NCBI GenBank assembly: GCA_022376925.1
Contig: JAIOJX010000025.1
Coordinates: forward strand, 144,543,301-144,607,300
Length of the DNA stretch: 64,000 nt
DNA from: Tragulus kanchil
Taxonomy: Eukaryota > Chordata > Mammalia > Artiodactyla > Tragulidae
Direction of reading: 5' to 3'
In this document: positions 52,832 through 63,985 of the stretch, in pieces
How positions within the stretch are numbered: position 1 is the stretch's first letter
Layout of the letters: every line of letters begins with the position of its first letter
Translations under genes and position numbers: made by a program
The notes under the pieces: generated by a model
What the model was told of the DNA's origin: nothing
What the model saw: only the letters and a program-made list of their open reading frames with translations
The model's database searches: none

Positions 52832-53365
52832 GTGCGGCCAGCGGTGCGGAGAGAGGGTTGGGGGTGGCTGGGCAGGGGCTCCTGGGAGATCCGGCCCCAG
52901 GCAGTGCCCCAAAGTTGTCTTCTGATATACTTTAGTCTGTGCATCCCCTCATCAGTGTGATGCTTGCACCCTGTGAGATTCTGACCTGTTGTTGAAAGAT
53001 GCATGCTTATGCTCCATTAGAGCCTCATCACTATTTCAAAATGTTTAGATTTCCGATTGTGTTTGAAATAACCTCACGTTATCACAGGAGGTTTAAAGTT
53101 ACTTTTAGTGGCATTGTCAAAGGTTGTAAAATTTGAATGGGTGTAAAAGACTCATTTTAACATTCCCAATCATCTGCTTTTTGCAAAAAAAAAAAATTCA
53201 CATCGGTGGAAAGTAGCAAGATCTTTAAGAAGATTATGGTGAAAACATCTTGATTAGGATTTGTGTTAGGAATCACCTGATGGAGAAGTGATGGTTACAG
53301 AAGCAAGCAAACTTTTTTAATGAAAATATTGGAAAGTGCCTTATTTTTATTACTGTGTCTGCTGC

Positions 53366-53397
53366 TGGCAAGTACAGTGAGAAACATCCATCCCTTG
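53366..53397 (+). pseudogene. Possible diverged echo of the orphan exon start
   Basis: About 26 of 31 bases match the first 31-32 nt of the orphan exon without gaps (GGCAAGtACAGTGAG...ACATCCA...CCCT). The translation LASTVRNIHP parallels VASTVSDIQP, then a stop follows. It is preceded by TGCTGCTG rather than a clean splice acceptor. It could be chance or an older decayed relative, and the match is short. Confidence 0.3.
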
Positions 53398-53462
53398 AAA
53401 TTCCAGTGAGGAATATTATATAATATGTTTACAAAATTCAGTTTACTCTTTTCCTCAATACT

Positions 53463-53530
53463 TTATATATATATATGTGCGTGTGTGTGTGTATATATAT
53501 CTATATATATACACACACACACAGATATAC
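53463..53530 (+). repeat. AT/GT/AC microsatellite forming a perfect palindrome
   Basis: Arms at 53481-53500 (GTGTGTGTGTGTATATATAT) and 53503-53522 are perfectly complementary with a 2-base loop CT. The alternating purine-pyrimidine composition could also adopt Z-DNA. Confidence 0.85.
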
Positions 53531-54078
53531 ATACATGTATATATTATCTTTACATAATAGGCAATTATGTAAGGCACATACAGTTTAGGCAATATAGTTT
53601 AATCATCAAACTCCATGAAGAAAATCTTACCCCTTTAATTTCTCTAAGGGAATATAATATGTATAATGTAATATAAAATGATATATATAAGCCTATATTA
53701 TATAATATGTATACATATATTATATATGAATATGTTGTATAAATATTATATTTGTAATTTTCTTTGTGTCTGCAACATGAAAATGGCTGAGAAGCATTTC
53801 GCAGGTGGAAAGATGAATTTCATGCTTGGTCCCAAAACACACTCCTGTTCCCTGCACCATAATTTATTAATACAGGAGGTATTGGCAAAGGAAAATGAAA
53901 TGCCACCAAATTAACCCCATTACAGAGCTCCCTGGTAAAATAAGTTAGAATACTTTTTTAGTTCAGGGACTAAAACCGAAGCATCACCTTTTGATCCACT
54001 TGAGATTTAAGAGACCTGTGACATTTAAACCCAATTCATCGGTTACTGAAGCCACATCGAGTAAGTGTATATTTACCC

Positions 54079-56261
54079 TGGGACACAACAGTGACTCAGC
54101 ACTCTTTGTCCGTTGTTTAATCAGTGGATGAGAATCCTTCAACTCAGATTATCATTTCTTTCCTGGTTGTGATGATTATGGTGGGGTTCAGTTGTTGGGG
54201 GTAAGTGCTTATATTTCTACAAAAGCACATACAATTGACTACAGAGTGTTCAGAAAATTTAGGGGAAATACGTAGTAAACATCCTTTAAGAACTTCATTT
54301 TTTTTTTTTTTTTCCTTTTCTGTTTTGGATTACCATTTTAACCCTGAAATTCTCTGAATTGGGTGCTGTTACATTTTTCACAAAATGTGCTTCAATAATC
54401 GCAGAGTGGGCCTTCCCTGGTGGCCCAATGGGTAGAGTCTGCCTTGCACTGCAAGGGGCGCCCGTTAGATCCCTGGCACGGAAAGATACCACATGCTGCG
54501 GAGTAGCCAGTGTGTCTAATTGTGCCAGCGCTCCGGAGCGCATGCGCCCAGAGCCGGTACTCTGCTACAGGAGCGGCCACTGCAATGGGAGGCCCACACA
54601 GGTCAACGGACAAAGAAAATAAATAAATGAAAGACCAATTAAAAAAAGTGGCTAAAAATTAAAAAAAAAAAAGAAAAACACAAAGTTTTCACCATGATAT
54701 TGGCTTTTGATTTATATAATAAAATAGTAATATAACAGTAATATTATTTAATCTTGTGAAATGCATATGTATTCATAACTCTTTCTAGTACTAGTGAAGA
54801 AGACATCTAGAATGAATTTTTGCTTTTGAGTTGATGTTATAAATGTTTAATTCAGCAACTATAACATAAACACAAAGAGACACAGAAACACCCGCTGGCA
54901 GTTCAAAATTCAGAACAGTAGTCAAACAGAGTAGTTTTTCCTTTAGTACTTTTCACTAATATGTTGGCTGAATTTATATCTTTCCCAGCTTTTTAAAGCT
55001 CAATAACATTTTTGTTTATCACCAGCTTTTACTTTTTGCCATATATGTGGCAGGTTACAATGTAGTAAGGGGATTAAGTTGTGTTTTCTATCAATTTACA
55101 AATGAGAAAACTGAACTATATTCTCTTTTGAACAAAGGCAAAAATGAGGGTACAAGGCAGCACTGAGGTGGGACACAACAGTGACTCAGCACTCTTTGTC
55201 CGTTGTTTAATCAGTGGATGAGAATCCTTCAACTCAGATTATCATTTCTTTCCTGGTTGTGATGATTATGGTGGGGTTCAGTTGTTGGGGGTAAGTGCTT
55301 ATATTTCTACAAAAGCACATACAATTGACTACAGAGTGTTCAGAAAATTTAGGGGAAATACGTAGTAAACATCCTTTAAGAACTTCATTTTTTTTTTTTT
55401 TTTTCCTTTTCTGTTTTGGATTACCATTTTAACCCTGAAATTCTCTGAATTGGGTGCTGTTACATTTTTCACAAAATGTGCTTCAATAATCGCAGAGTGG
55501 GCCTTCCCTGGTGGCCCAATGGGTAGAGTCTGCCTTGCACTGCAAGGGGCGCCCGTTAGATCCCTGGCACGGAAAGATACCACATGCTGCGGAGTAGCCA
55601 GTGTGTCTAATTGTGCCAGCGCTCCGGAGCGCATGCGCCCAGAGCCGGTACTCTGCTACAGGAGCGGCCACTGCAATGGGAGGCCCACACAGGTCAACGG
55701 ACAAAGAAAATAAATAAATGAAAGACCAATTAAAAAAAGTGGCTAAAAATTAAAAAAAAAAAAGAAAAACACAAAGTTTTCACCATGATATTGGCTTTTG
55801 ATTTATATAATAAAATAGTAATATAACAGTAATATTATTTAATCTTGTGAAATGCATATGTATTCATAACTCTTTCTAGTACTAGTGAAGAAGACATCTA
55901 GAATGAATTTTTGCTTTTGAGTTGATGTTATAAATGTTTAATTCAGCAACTATAACATAAACACAAAGAGACACAGAAACACCCGCTGGCAGTTCAAAAT
56001 TCAGAACAGTAGTCAAACAGAGTAGTTTTTCCTTTAGTACTTTTCACTAATATGTTGGCTGAATTTATATCTTTCCCAGCTTTTTAAAGCTCAATAACAT
56101 TTTTGTTTATCACCAGCTTTTACTTTTTGCCATATATGTGGCAGGTTACAATGTAGTAAGGGGATTAAGTTGTGTTTTTCTATCAATTTACAAATGAGAA
56201 AACTGAACTATATTCTCTTTTGAACAAAGGCAAAAATGAGGGTACAAGGCAGCACTGAGGT
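54079..56261 (+). repeat. Tandem duplication 15 (54079-55169 and 55169-56261)
   Basis: Offset is 1,090, then 1,091 after a longer T run, then 1,092 after one extra T near 56178. The junction is direct. Each unit carries one CHR-type SINE. Confidence 0.93.
54410..54672 (+). mobile_element. CHR-type SINE (duplicated at 55501-55764)
   Basis: 'ccttccctggtggcccaatg', 'gcgcccgttagatccctgg', 'catgcgcccagagccggtac' and 'gaggcccacacaggtcaac' place it in the subfamily of 6203, with a short internal deletion near 54517. The 55501 copy shares all flanks and is not independent. Confidence 0.85.
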
Positions 56262-57873
56262 AAACATCATTTCATTTAAAAGGAGCCTAGGTTATTTTGT
56301 TAATCTGCTATGATGAGGTAATACTTTCTGAAAGTCACTTTTGTGTAAAAGTAATTTTATCAGTGAGAGAGCAGCTGAAGGTCATCTTTGAATGTTCCCT
56401 ATAGAAAGAATAAAGAAGATGAAGTAACTATTACAGGGGCATGATCTTTCTTGATATGGAAGATAGTACATACAGCTAGAAGACTTGGACCAGTATTAAA
56501 AATGAAATTAAAAGAACAGCTATCACATTACTTTGAGCTCTTCAAATGGAAAAGATATGAAAGAATTCAAACTGAAAAAATGTCAGTGAACTCCAGCTTC
56601 CTTCTTTCCTCCTTCTGTCTTTCTAAAAGAAAAACAAGAGTCTATTATAGAAACAAGATACTTTAAAATATAGAAAACTGAGGGAAATAGAAGTAATAAA
56701 GACTGATATTAATGCAGTCTTTGATTCAAATACAAAATTGATATTACTTTAAAAAAGTTGACCTCTGTTTGTTCTATAGAGAGCCAAACAAGCAAATAGA
56801 AATCCAACAACACACCCTTGACAACATAACAAAAACACTTTTATTAGTTTTGAAATTAAACTTTGCTCTTTTTTTCCCCTTTATAGTCATTTGACTCCAG
56901 ATAGCAAATAGTGGTTCTTGAGAGTTAATGAGTGTTAGGATTCATAGGAATTAGGACTTCACAGTAGAGCAACAAAGCGTAAAGAATTAAAAAACATTGT
57001 TCTCAGAAGACATGTTTCTCTTTAGCATATTAAGGCAGAAGAATGCTGAGGGCAGATTGCACGGTTAATGACTAGATATCAAGACTTTTTCTTGATGCTA
57101 AAGGAATGTTAATGTGTTTTTTATCAGCATTTTCCGTGCTTTAATTGAGATTTTCAAGCAGATGCATAAAATGTTCATTGAGACGATCTACAAATAACCC
57201 TCCTGCAAGCCACACATGAGTGTGCAGGGTTCATACAAGTGTTCTCTCTGAGTATGGCTGAAGCATTTCAATCCTGACAAGTCATAAAAACTCTAGTCAG
57301 TGGACATTTTGATGCTTACCTTTTGCAGGAATCAAAGTGCTTTTACAAGGAGTTTGTGTATTCTCTTAGTCTTCTTGGTAGATCATATCCAGGTCTGCCA
57401 TTAGTATTTTTTTTCCCAATTTTTCCGATTCTTGGGTTTTTATGTTTATAGATAAGAATGTATTCATGATAATTAAAGCAAGGAGAAAACGCTATTTGAT
57501 TTTTATCGCTTTAAACATGTCAACTTTTAAAATTAGTCTGATTTATTAAATACTGGTAATTTCTTCATTCGTTCTAGCCCTCACTTATTTTTTCCTCTTT
57601 GGATTGAGCATAGATACATGCTGGGCCCTGCTCTAAAGTGGCAGAAAGTCAGAGATGGAGGGAACTCACCAACTTTGATGGTTTAGAGGAGACAAAAATA
57701 ATACACTGTGGCAACAGTTTGCTAAAGGCTCTGACTTCCCTTTGCCCCAAAGAGGCAAGAACTTTGTAAAATGGTGATTAACATACACCTGTGTGTATAT
57801 GCAGGGGTGTGTATGTATGTACTTGAGGATGGGTGCTAACTGTAGGGACAGTGTTTTAAGAATGCATAATTCT

Positions 57874-58147
57874 GGCTTCCCTGGTAATCCAGTGCTTAAG
57901 AGTCTGCCTTGAGTGCAAGGGACACTGGTTTGATCCCTGGTCTGGCAAGATCCTTCTTGCCGCAGAGCAGCTACGGCTGCATGCCACAACTGCTGAGCCC
58001 ATGCTCTAGAGCCACAGCAAGAGAAGCTACCAAATGAGAAGCCCGCATACTGCCGCTAGAGAGTAGTCCCCATTTGCTGCAACTGTAGAAATTCAAAGAG
58101 CAGCAATGAAGACTGAGCACAGCCAATAAACAATTACTTTTTAAAAA
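57874..58147 (+). mobile_element. CHR-family SINE, older subtype, with imperfect TSD
   Basis: 'ggcttccctggtaatccagt', 'ggtttgatccctggtctggc', 'acaactgctgagcccatgc' and 'gagaagcccgcatactgcc' match the subtype seen at 7936. Flanks AAGAATGCATAATTCT (57858-57873) and AAGAATATATAATTCT (58148-58163) form a 16-bp TSD with two differences. Confidence 0.83.
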
Positions 58148-58267
58148 AGAATATATAATTCTTATGGAAATATAAGAACCCTTGAGTACTGGACATTTAA
58201 CTTGGCACCTCATTCCCAAGCAGTAGTTAGCCAAGTATAGAAGAAGAAAGATGCTGTTAATTCTTAA

Positions 58268-59372
58268 AGAGATGGGAGTACCAGACCAGCTTACCTGTCT
58301 CCCTGAAAACCTGTATGCATATTAAGAAGCAACAGTTAGAACCAGACGTGGAACAACTGAGACTGGTTCAAAATCGGGAAAGGAGAATGTCAAGGATGCA
58401 TACTGTCACCCTGCTTATTTAACTTATATGCAGAGTACATTAGGCAAAATGCCAGGCTGGCTGAATCACCAGCTGGAATCAAGATTGCTGGGAGAAATAT
58501 TAACAGCCTCAGATATGCAGATTATACCACTATAATGGTAGAAAGCAAACAGGAACTAAAGAGCCTCTTGATGAAAGTGTAAAGAGGAGAATGAAAAAAC
58601 TGGCATAAAACTCAACATTCAAAAAACTAAGATCCAAGCATCTGGTCCCATCTCTCTATGACAAATAGATGGAGAAAAAATGGAAGCAGTGAAAGACTTT
58701 GTATTCTTAGGCTCCAAAATCATTGTGGAAGGTGACTGCAGCTATGAAATTAAGACACTTGCTCCTTGGAATAAAAGCTATGACAAACCTAGACAGAGTA
58801 CAGAAACAAACCTAGAAAAAGAGCCATCACTTTCCAAAAAAGGTCTGTATAGTCAAAGCTATGTTTTTTTCCGGTAGTCATGTATTGATGTGAGAGTTGT
58901 ACCATACAGAAGGCTGAGACCAAACAATTGATGCCTTTGAACTGGGGTGTTGGAGATGACTCTTGAGAGGCCCTTGGACAGCAAGGAGATCCAGTCAGTC
59001 AGTCCTAAAGGAAATCAACCATGAATATTCATTGGAAGGACTGATGCTGAAGCTTCAATACTTTGACCACCTGCTGTGAAGAGCCAACTCATTTGAAAAG
59101 GCTGTGATGCCAGTGTCAAATCCAGCTAGGTAGAGTCCTAGGATGGGGGTCAGGAGGCTGGAAAATAAAAAGAGAAAAAAAACCCTGATGCTGAGAAAAA
59201 TAGAAGGCAGAAGGAGAAGGGGATGACAGAGGACGAGATGGTTGGATGGCATCACTGAGTCAATGGACATGAGTTTGAGCAGCTTTGCAAGTTAGTGGAG
59301 GACAGAGGAGACTGATGTGCTGCAGTCCACAGAGTCATAAAGAGTCAAACATGATTTAGCGACTGAACAACA
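58268..59372 (+). mobile_element. BovB LINE 3' half with broken RT (duplicated at 59393-60480)
   Basis: Sense BovB from the late RT region to the 3' end: 'ttatttaacttatatgcaga', 'gctggaatcaagattgctgg', 'agacttgctccttgg' in diverged form, 'gacagaggacgagatggttg' and 'gagtcaaacatgatttagc'. At 58513 the frame reads RYADYTT, so the Y-A-D-D catalytic motif is altered to Y-A-D-Y, and a stop follows within about 20 codons. About 90 bp of extra or rearranged sequence lies near 59110-59200. Not autonomous. Confidence 0.88.
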
Positions 59373-60503
59373 GCAACTTTTATAGGTAAGAAACCAGCTT
59401 ACCTGTCTCCCTGAAAACCTGTATGCATATTAAGAAGCAACAGTTAGAACCAGACGTGGAACAACTGAGACTGGTTCAAAATCGGGAAAGGAGAATGTCA
59501 AGGATGCATACTGTCACCCTGCTTATTTAACTTATATGCAGAGTACATTAGGCAAAATGCCAGGCTGGCTGAATCACCAGCTGGAATCAAGATTGCTGGG
59601 AGAAATATTAACAGCCTCAGATATGCAGATTATACCACTATAATGGTAGAAAGCAAACAGGAACTAAAGAGCCTCTTGATGAAAGTGTAAAGAGGAGAAT
59701 GAAAAAACTGGCATAAAACTCAACATTCAAAAAACTAAGATCCAAGCATCTGGTCCCATCTCTCTATGACAAATAGATGGAGAAAAAATGGAAGCAGTGA
59801 AAGACTTTGTATTCTTAGGCTCCAAAATCATTGTGGAAGGTGACTGCAGCTATGAAATTAAGACACTTGCTCCTTGGAATAAAAGCTATGACAAACCTAG
59901 ACAGAGTACAGAAACAAACCTAGAAAAAGAGCCATCACTTTCCAAAAAAGGTCTGTATAGTCAAAGCTATGTTTTTTTCCGGTAGTCATGTATTGATGTG
60001 AGAGTTGTACCATACAGAAGGCTGAGACCAAACAATTGATGCCTTTGAACTGGGGTGTTGGAGATGACTCTTGAGAGGCCCTTGGACAGCAAGGAGATCC
60101 AGTCAGTCAGTCCTAAAGGAAATCAACCATGAATATTCATTGGAAGGACTGATGCTGAAGCTTCAATACTTTGACCACCTGCTGTGAAGAGCCAACTCAT
60201 TTGAAAAGGCTGTGATGCCAGTGTCAAATCCAGCTAGGTAGAGTCCTAGGATGGGGGTCAGGAGGCTGGAAAATAAAAAGAGAAAAAAAACCCTGATGCT
60301 GAGAAAAATAGAAGGCAGAAGGAGAAGGGGATGACAGAGGACGAGATGGTTGGATGGCATCACTGAGTCAATGGACATGAGTTTGAGCAGCTTTGCAAGT
60401 TAGTGGAGGACAGAGGAGACTGATGTGCTGCAGTCCACAGAGTCATAAAGAGTCAAACATGATTTAGCGACTGAAAAACAGCAACTTTTATAGGTAAGAA
60501 ACA
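58285..60503 (+). repeat. Tandem duplication 16 (58285-59395 and 59393-60503)
   Basis: Offset is 1,108 bp with a direct junction. One difference is 'gaacaacag' versus 'gaaaaacag'. The unit is almost entirely the BovB 3' half. Confidence 0.93.
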
Positions 60504-62599
60504 GTAATATATAGGCCTAGTTCAGAAACTATAATTTCTTCTTGTTAGCCTGGAAATGATCTATGGAAGGTCAAGATGGCATGGTATAATGCTTTGAGGA
60601 GTTTGGGATTTCTCTGGCAATAAGAGTAATATTAAGTTAATTTTAACAAAGTAAGGGAAGAATGAGATGCTACCTGCATTTGCCAGATAAACTAGAGACT
60701 TCATGACTTGAAATGCAATATTATCCTATTGATTCAGATAAGAAATGATGTGGCACTAACATGTCATTTTGAATTGAATGACATTAGTGATTATGAGGAC
60801 TTATTGACAGGAGTTATATGATTCATTGGATAAGTGAGTAAGACAGAGGGAAAACCCAAAGACTTTATACTTTTGTGTAATTAAAATGACCTATTAAAAC
60901 AGAATATCCCTTGATGACATTGTGAAATTATGCTTTATCTTAAGGAAATGTTTAATTTTCTCATTGGTTAAGAGTCTTGAAAAATAAAAACTGCTCTCCA
61001 GAAACAAAAACAACAAAAAAAACATGTCAAGTAATAGATCCAAGAGCATAGTTGCAGATCTCACATAATTGTACATATTAATGCATTACACCAAGCTGAT
61101 GGAGGCACAGGACTGTTGGCAAAAACCCATTTATTGAGATGGTTGTAAGACTGATTTGGAAGTGGAGCCAGTTATACTGTGATCTCACTGATATAATAGG
61201 GCAGGTCATGGACACTGGAGTAAGTAAAGAAAAGGAAGAGATTAACATGGGATGCTTTAAAACTTACCAGCCCAAACACATGCATATCCAGTGTATAAGA
61301 TTACAGGATGCATGCTCAGTTGCTCAGTCATATCGAACAATCTTTGCATCCCTGTGGACTGTGGGATTCTTCAGGCAAGGATCCTGAGGTGGGTTGCCAT
61401 TACCCCTCCAGGGAATCTTCCTGACCCAGGGATCAAACCTGTGTCTCCTTTATTGGCAGGTAGATTCTTTACCACTGAGTTTCTTGGGAAGCCCAAAAAA
61501 AAAAACATAATTTGACAAGAACTGATGTGCTGCAGTCCACAGAGTCAAAAGAGTAAAACATGATTTAGCGACTGAACAACAGCAACTTTTATAGGTAAGA
61601 AACAGTAATATATAGGCCTAGTTCAGAAACTATAATTTCTTCTTGTTAGCCTGGAAATGATCTATGGAAGGTCAAGATGGCATGGTATAATGCTTTGAGG
61701 AGTTTGGGATTTCTCTGGCAATAAGAGTAATATTAAGTTAATTTTAACAAAGTAAGGGAAGAATGAGATGCTACCTGCATTTGCCAGATAAACTAGAGAC
61801 TTCATGACTTGAAATGCAATATTATCCTATTGATTCAGATAAGAAATGATGTGGCACTAACATGTCATTTTGAATTGAATGACATTAGTGATTATGAGGA
61901 CTTATTGACAGGAGTTATATGATTCATTGGATAAGTGAGTAAGACAGAGGGAAAACCCAAAGACTTTATACTTTTGTGTAATTAAAATGACCTATTAAAA
62001 CAGAATATCCCTTGATGACATTGTGAAATTATGCTTTATCTTAAGGAAATGTTTAATTTTCTCATTGGTTAAGAGTCTTGAAAAATAAAAACTGCTCTCC
62101 AGAAACAAAAACAACAAAAAAAACATGTCAAGTAATAGATCCAAGAGCATAGTTGCAGATCTCACATAATTGTACATATTAATGCATTACACCAAGCTGA
62201 TGGAGGCACAGGACTGTTGGCAAAAACCCATTTATTGAGATGGTTGTAAGACTGATTTGGAAGTGGAGCCAGTTATACTGTGATCTCACTGATATAATAG
62301 GGCAGGTCATGGACACTGGAGTAAGTAAAGAAAAGGAAGAGATTAACATGGGATGCTTTAAAACTTACCAGCCCAAACACATGCATATCCAGTGTATAAG
62401 ATTACAGGATGCATGCTCAGTTGCTCAGTCATATCGAACAATCTTTGCATCCCTGTGGACTGTGGGATTCTTCAGGCAAGGATCCTGAGGTGGGTTGCCA
62501 TTACCCCTCCAGGGAATCTTCCTGACCCAGGGATCAAACCTGTGTCTCCTTTATTGGCAGGTAGATTCTTTACCACTGAGTTTCTTGGGAAGCCCAAAA
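60419..62599 (+). repeat. Tandem duplication 17 (60419-61498 and 61521-62599)
   Basis: Offset is about 1,101 bp. Copy 2 lost one base at 'gtcaaaagag' versus 'gtcataaagag', and has 'gaacaac' where the copy at 60471 has 'gaaaaac'. The 22-bp filler 61499-61520 starts with A residues and ends 'tttgacaaga'. Chained to duplications 16 and 18. Confidence 0.92.
61306..61495 (-). mobile_element. Bov-tA SINE (also at 62407-62596 and 63515-63704)
   Basis: The + strand shows the reverse complement: 'gctcagttgctcagtcatat', 'ccctgtggactgtgggat', 'gggaatcttcctgacccagg' and 'tgagtttcttgggaagccc'. It is seen three times only because it lies in the overlap of tandem duplications 17 and 18; flanks are identical. 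Confidence 0.87.
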
Positions 62600-62833
62600 T
62601 AAGATTTAGAGATAACACATTTTTCTCCTGCCTCAAACTGTATCTCCTTCCACATATGACTTATTATTCAGCCCCATGGAGTTTCTTACAATTTGTTGGA
62701 CAAACCCTGCCTGCTTCTTTGCACATCTTTGGTAAGTGATACTATCTTTGCTGATTGCCATATCCTGTACCACCTGAATTGTCCTCAGCTCAGTGAAAAA
62801 ATTGATTTTGAATTAGAGTAGCCTCTTCAGGCC

Positions 62834-62835
<2 letters not shown>

Positions 62836-62877
<42 letters not shown>
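62836..62877 (+). repeat. (TG)n microsatellite (second copy 63944-63981)
   Basis: About 21 TG units in copy 1 and 19 in copy 2, followed in both by CGTGCACATGCAC. Length difference between otherwise identical copies. Confidence 0.9.
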
Positions 62878-62881
<4 letters not shown>

Positions 62882-62987
62882 CACATGCACTTGGTAAATT
62901 TCTATTCACTTTCTTCTGGCTTTTATATTTTCATTTAAAATAAATAATGATCACAGGAAAACCTGAGAGTTGTTTCCTCTTAATATG

Positions 62988-63307
62988 CTTTTTTTTAAAA
63001 AAAAAACATTTTTTTGAGGGGTGGAGAGGCGGGTTGGGGAGGGAGGGGAGCGGGCGGGCCACTTTTATTGGTCTTTATCTATTTTCATCCATCGTTGTTC
63101 TTTGGCCAGTGTGGGCCTCCCATCGCAGCGGCCTCTGTTGTCACAGAGCACCGGCTCTGGGTGAATGTGCTCCAGAGCTTCTGCTCAGTAATTGGACACA
63201 TCGGTTCAGCCGCTCTGCGGCACGTGTGATCTTCCCAGGCCAGATCAGACTGGCGCCCCTTGCACTGCAAGGTGGTGTCCTTGCCCACTGGACCACCAGG
63301 GAAGCCC
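62988..63307 (-). mobile_element. CHR-type SINE (reverse) with G-rich tail and TSD
   Basis: The + strand carries a T/A-rich tail, a G-rich block (63017-63058), then the reverse complement of the SINE: 'ccacttttattggtcttt', 'caccggctctgggtgaatg', 'acacatcggttcagccgc' and 'ggaccaccagggaagcccc'. TSD CTTAATATG lies at 62979-62987 and 63308-63316. The G-rich block is absent from the other copies I compared, except a short G-run near 49210. Confidence 0.85.
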
Positions 63308-63941
63308 CTTAATATGTTTTTATAAGTGTTATTTATATCGACTTTGCAGAAAATTCATTCTACCTTTCCCATTTTTGGAGTACTTTTGTGATCTCACTGA
63401 TATAATAGGGCAGGTCATGGACACTGGAGTAAGTAAAGAAAAGGAAGAGATTAACATGGGATGCTTTAAAACTTACCAGCCCAAACACATGCATATCCAG
63501 TGTATAAGATTACAGGATGCATGCTCAGTTGCTCAGTCATATCGAACAATCTTTGCATCCCTGTGGACTGTGGGATTCTTCAGGCAAGGATCCTGAGGTG
63601 GGTTGCCATTACCCCTCCAGGGAATCTTCCTGACCCAGGGATCAAACCTGTGTCTCCTTTATTGGCAGGTAGATTCTTTACCACTGAGTTTCTTGGGAAG
63701 CCCAAAATAAGATTTAGAGATAACACATTTTTCTCCTGCCTCAAACTGTATCTCCTTCCACATATGACTTATTATTCAGCCCCATGGAGTTTCTTACAAT
63801 TTGTTGGACAAACCCTGCCTGCTTCTTTGCACATCTTTGGTAAGTGATACTATCTTTGCTGATTGCCATATCCTGTACCACCTGAATTGTCCTCAGCTCA
63901 GTGAAAAAATTGATTTTGAATTAGAGTAGCCTCTTCAGGCC

Positions 63942-63985
<44 letters not shown>

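Larger units (their letters stand above)
50885..53115 (+). repeat. Tandem duplication 14 (50885-52000 and 52001-53115)
   Basis: Copies abut exactly; the offset is 1,116 then 1,115 after one A is lost near 52030. One substitution is seen (51841/52956). This unit carries the GC-rich island with the orphan exon, so the exon's doubling has the same origin as the other 17 duplications. Confidence 0.94.
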
